In this document: in pieces, positions 61,554-64,000 of the stretch
Position numbering within the stretch: position 1 is the first letter of the stretch
Layout: each line of letters starts with the position of its first letter
DNA from: Marivita sp030148515
GTDB taxonomy: Bacteria; Pseudomonadota; Alphaproteobacteria; Rhodobacterales; Rhodobacteraceae
DNA length: 64,000 nt
Assembly: GCF_048006345.1 (NCBI RefSeq)
Contig: NZ_CP180351.1
Span: 4,278,001-4,342,000, forward strand
Reading direction: 5' to 3'
Translations under genes and position numbers: made by a program
The notes under the pieces: model-generated
The model's input: only the letters and a program-made list of their open reading frames with translations
The model's database searches: none
Told to the model about the DNA's origin: nothing

Positions 61554-62470
61554 GCGCGCGCTCCGAACAAGCCGGTGGGCCGCCAGATCAGGACAAGGCT
61601 CATCAAGATGTAGATCGCCATGGAGGCCAGCGCCGATCCGGTCTGTGTGGCAGCACCCGGCTCCATGAACAGTTTGAACAGCTCCGGCAGGAAGATGCCG
61701 CCCAGCGTGTCGGTCAGCCCCACCAGCAAAGCACCGATGAACGCACCTTTGATCGACCCGATGCCGCCGATCACGATCACCACGAAGGCAAGGATCAGTA
61801 CGGGTTCACCCATGCCCACCTGCACCGACTGGATCGCGCCCACAAGTGCGCCTGCCAGCCCCGCCAGTGCAGCGCCGATGGCAAAGACCAGCGTGTAGAG
61901 CAGCCGGATATCGACCCCCAGTGCGGCGATCATCTCGCGGTCATTCTCGCCCGCGCGGATCTGGATGCCGATGCGCGTCCGTTCGATCAAGAGCCACAGA
62001 CCCAGCCCGACCAACAGTCCGACGGCAATCAGCGTCAGACGGTAAAGCGGATACTGAATACCGCCGGGCAGGGTGATTGGCCCGGACAGGTAGTCGGGAA
62101 TATCAAGGAAAAGTGGGAACGACCCAAAGAGCCACCTTGTGCCTTCGGAAAAGATCAGGATGAGCGCGAAGGTCGCCAGCACCTGATCCAGATGCGCCTT
62201 GCCGTAGAGCCGTCGGATCACCGTCATCTCGATCAGCGCTCCGGCGATGGCGGCCACGGCCAACGCGGCGGCCAGAGCCAACACAAACGAACCCGTTGCG
62301 CCCGCCACGGCGGCGGCGGCAAAGGCGCCGATCATGTAAAGCGATCCGTGTGCGAGGTTGATCAGGCCCATCACACCAAAGATCAGCGTCAGCCCCGCTG
62401 CCATGAGAAACAGCATGACGCCGAATTGCAGTCCGTTGAGGACCTGCTCGATGATCAGAAGTGTCGACAT
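61550..62470 (-). CDS. livH: Branched-chain amino acid-type ABC transporter, permease
   Basis: The 306-residue protein has about eight spans with the LivH signature GLQFGVMLFLMAAGLTLIFG, GLINLAHGSLYMIGAFAA and the coupling segment RAGENDREMIAALGVD. It forms the channel with livM. It follows the binding-protein gene with a stable hairpin between. Confidence 0.93.
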   Translation of the reverse strand: MSTLLIIEQVLNGLQFGVMLFLMAAGLTLIFGVMGLINLAHGSLYMIGAFAAAAVAGATGSFVLALAAALAVAAIAGALIEMTVIRRLYGKAHLDQVLATFALILIFSEGTRWLFGSFPLFLDIPDYLSGPITLPGGIQYPLYRLTLIAVGLLVGLGLWLLIERTRIGIQIRAGENDREMIAALGVDIRLLYTLVFAIGAALAGLAGALVGAIQSVQVGMGEPVLILAFVVIVIGGIGSIKGAFIGALLVGLTDTLGGIFLPELFKLFMEPGAATQTGSALASMAIYILMSLVLIWRPTGLFGARA

Positions 62471-62488
62471 GCCTGCCCGAAACCCGAT

Positions 62489-62511
62489 GTGCCGGGGCAG
62501 GACCCCGGCAC
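62489..62511 (-). repeat. Hairpin between binding-protein gene and livH
   Basis: GTGCCGGGG and CCCCGGCAC (9-bp perfect stem, 5-base loop CAGGA) lie between the two genes. In the minus-strand mRNA such a hairpin often protects the abundant binding-protein message and lowers expression of the genes behind. No T run follows. Confidence 0.65.
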
Positions 62512-62524
62512 GCCGTGTGATGTC

Positions 62525-63655
62525 TTACATCTTGCAGTCGGCAGCGTAGACGTCGCTGTGGTTCTCAAGGGCGACACCGATGATCTTGTTGGTGAAGACA
62601 TCGCCTTCCTTGATGACCTCACGCGCGTAGATCGTCTGGATCGGGTGGTGGTTCGGCCCGAACTTGAACGCGCCCCGCGTGCTGTCGAAATCGGCGGCCC
62701 GAAGCGCCTCGCGGAAGGCATCGGCGTCCGAAACTTCGGCTTTCTCAAGTGCCGACAGGATCAGGTTGGCTGTGTCAAAGCCCTGGCTCGCGTAAAGCGA
62801 CGGCAAACGCCCATATTCCGCCTGGAAGCTCTCGACAAAGGCAGCGTTGGTCGGGTTGTCGATATCCTTGTTCCACTGGCTGGTGTTCACCACGCCAAGC
62901 GCCGCATCGCCCACCGCTTGCAGGATGCCCTGATCAAAGCTGAAGGCTGGGCCCACGACGGGCAGATCGACACCGCTGTCGGCATATTGCTTGAGGAAGG
63001 AAATCCCCATCCCGCCAGGCAGGAAGAAGAACACGCTGTCGGCACCAGAGGCGCGGATCTGCGCGATCTCGGCGGCATAGTCGGTCTGACCAAGCTGGGT
63101 GTAAACCTCGCCCGCCAGCTCGCCCTTGAACATGCGCTTGAACCCGGTCAGCGCGTCCTGGCCCGCCGGATAGTTCGGCGCGAGGATGAAGGTGTTGGAA
63201 TAGCCTGCGGATGTCGCATAAGCGCCCGCCGCTTCGTGCAGGTTGTCGTTTTGCCATGCCACGTTGAAGTAGTTTTGATGGCAGCCCTGTCCCGCGAGCG
63301 CCGAGGGGCCCGCGTTCGGCGACAGGTAGAACTTGCCCTGCGCGGTGACGCTCGGGATCACGGCCATTGCGAGGTTGGACCAGATGATCCCGGTCAAGAT
63401 ATCAACGCGCTCGGACTGGACCATCTTGTCAGCCAGTTGCACGGCGATGTCGGGCTTTTGCTGGTCGTCCTCGATGACCACTTCGATGTCATCCCGGCCC
63501 GACTGGCCGATGGCCAGCATGAAGCCATCCCGCACGTCAATGCCAAGGCCCGCGCCGCCGCCGGACAGGGTGGTGATCATGCCGATCTTCGTTTCGGCAA
63601 AGGCGGATGTCGCGCCGATTGCCAAGGCCGCTGTGGCCATCAATAGCTTTTTCAT
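62525..63655 (-). CDS. ABC transporter periplasmic substrate-binding protein (LivJ/K-like)
   Basis: The 376-residue protein has a signal peptide (about residues 1-20, cleavage near AFAE) and the periplasmic-binding fold: KIGMITTLSGGGAGLGIDV, then YFNVAWQNDNLHEAAGAYA, FILAPNYPAGQDALTGFKR and SLYASQGFDTANLILSALE. This matches type I branched-chain/amide/aromatic-acid binding proteins. The ATG at 63655 is preceded by GGGGAGAACCAC. The neighbouring CoA-transferase suggests a carboxylic acid rather than an amino acid as cargo, but this is speculative. Confidence 0.9.
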   Translation of the reverse strand: MKKLLMATAALAIGATSAFAETKIGMITTLSGGGAGLGIDVRDGFMLAIGQSGRDDIEVVIEDDQQKPDIAVQLADKMVQSERVDILTGIIWSNLAMAVIPSVTAQGKFYLSPNAGPSALAGQGCHQNYFNVAWQNDNLHEAAGAYATSAGYSNTFILAPNYPAGQDALTGFKRMFKGELAGEVYTQLGQTDYAAEIAQIRASGADSVFFFLPGGMGISFLKQYADSGVDLPVVGPAFSFDQGILQAVGDAALGVVNTSQWNKDIDNPTNAAFVESFQAEYGRLPSLYASQGFDTANLILSALEKAEVSDADAFREALRAADFDSTRGAFKFGPNHHPIQTIYAREVIKEGDVFTNKIIGVALENHSDVYAADCKM

Positions 63656-63893
63656 GTGGTTCTCCCCGTTGTGATCGCTCTGTTTGATCGACGCGTTCTG
63701 TCCGCCGGGTTGGTGGTGCACGTCTGATCCAGAACATTTTATTCTTAAATGTGTTGAACAAAGCGCACCGAAAAACAAGACAGCAGAGCGAATAACTTCC
63801 GTCGTGCCGATGCTAAGTGCGCGCTGGAACGATCCCTGCGGGCAAAGACGTCGGGCCAATCGGCAGGGCGAATTGAGATCGAACGGCCGATGA

Positions 63894-63924
63894 CCGGGTG
63901 GTCAGTCTTTGAAAGACCACCCGG
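63894..63924. repeat. Inverted repeat at the CoA-transferase stop
   Basis: CCGGGTGGTC (63894-63903) pairs perfectly with GACCACCCGG (63915-63924), overlapping the last codons of the minus-strand gene. A stable hairpin without a T run. Confidence 0.6.
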
Positions 63925-64000
63925 AAGCTTTCACCTGATCCGTATGCGCGCCCAACGTGGGCGCGGTCCTGTCCAACGCAAGGGTCGACGTGCTGAAGGT
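63902..64000 (-). CDS. CaiB/BaiF-family CoA-transferase, 3' end only
   Basis: The window edge cuts this minus-strand frame. The last 32 residues before the stop (TGA at 63902-63904) include APTLGAHTDQV, the C-terminal motif of class III CoA-transferases (Pro-x-Leu-Gly-x-His-Thr-Asp). Upstream is out of view. It lies before the liv-type operon on the same strand. Confidence 0.7.
   Translation of the reverse strand, partial: TFSTSTLALDRTAPTLGAHTDQVKASGWSFKD

Noticed and set aside
62192..63646. Long plus-strand open frame (484 codons)
   Set aside because: Antisense to the binding protein and livH; no motifs.

Overview
The window looks like a chromosomal segment of a marine Rhodobacteraceae (Roseobacter-group) alphaproteobacterium. 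The reasons are the high GC content, many GTG/TTG starts and ATGA-coupled stops, and family-typical genes: an HIG1-type twin-transmembrane protein, DUF1244, DUF3572, DUF898 and DUF983 proteins, a PleD-like cyclase, a non-pyrrolysine MttB homologue and CaiB/BaiF CoA-transferases. No taxonomy search could be run, so this is an inference from gene content.

Layout. 1-12.3 kb is housekeeping: DUF898 (cut by the left edge), parC, an SH3/SDR pair, a HIG1/cobalamin adenosyltransferase pair, DUF1244, an N-formylglutamate amidohydrolase, pyruvate kinase, a fatty acyl-CoA ligase with a BASS transporter, and rpmI-rplT with its promoter and terminator. 12.4-30 kb is mixed metabolism: an NTF2-FAD monooxygenase fusion, a serine hydrolase, a membrane spermidine-synthase-like protein, ald with a divergent Lrp regulator, an FKBP, metG, two MFS transporters, an orphan ImuA-like gene, modABC, an aldo/keto reductase and a CoA-transferase. 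30-43 kb is rich in regulation: an XRE regulator divergent from a fatty acid desaturase, a sigma/anti-sigma/CpxP-like set next to an EF-hand protein, a PleD-like diguanylate cyclase whose receiver lacks the phospho-acceptor, an MttB homologue, an H-NOX-like/GGDEF pair, and a BON-MscS channel.

A tRNA-Gln(TTG) at 43.38 kb marks the start of an accessory block that runs to about 59 kb. It holds a 2065-residue secreted-type repeat protein (beta-propeller-like N-terminus, 15 cadherin/Ig-like repeats, RTX-like C-terminus), an Lrp/AsnC regulator, and a compact four-gene operon (50.96-58.15 kb). I read the four operon proteins as paralogues of the P47/OrfX (TULIP-fold) proteins known from botulinum neurotoxin gene clusters. 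The second carries an inserted SPRY-like domain, and all four have long hydrophobic segments near the C-terminus. No neurotoxin gene is present. This cassette is the most unusual system in the window. A secreted ClpP/COG3904-like protein lies convergent to its 3' end.

The right end (59.1-64 kb) is a complete branched-chain-amino-acid-type ABC transporter (livF, livG, livM, livH and a binding protein, minus strand), preceded by the 3' end of a CaiB/BaiF CoA-transferase cut by the window edge. No insertion sequence, integrase, CRISPR array or rRNA was seen.
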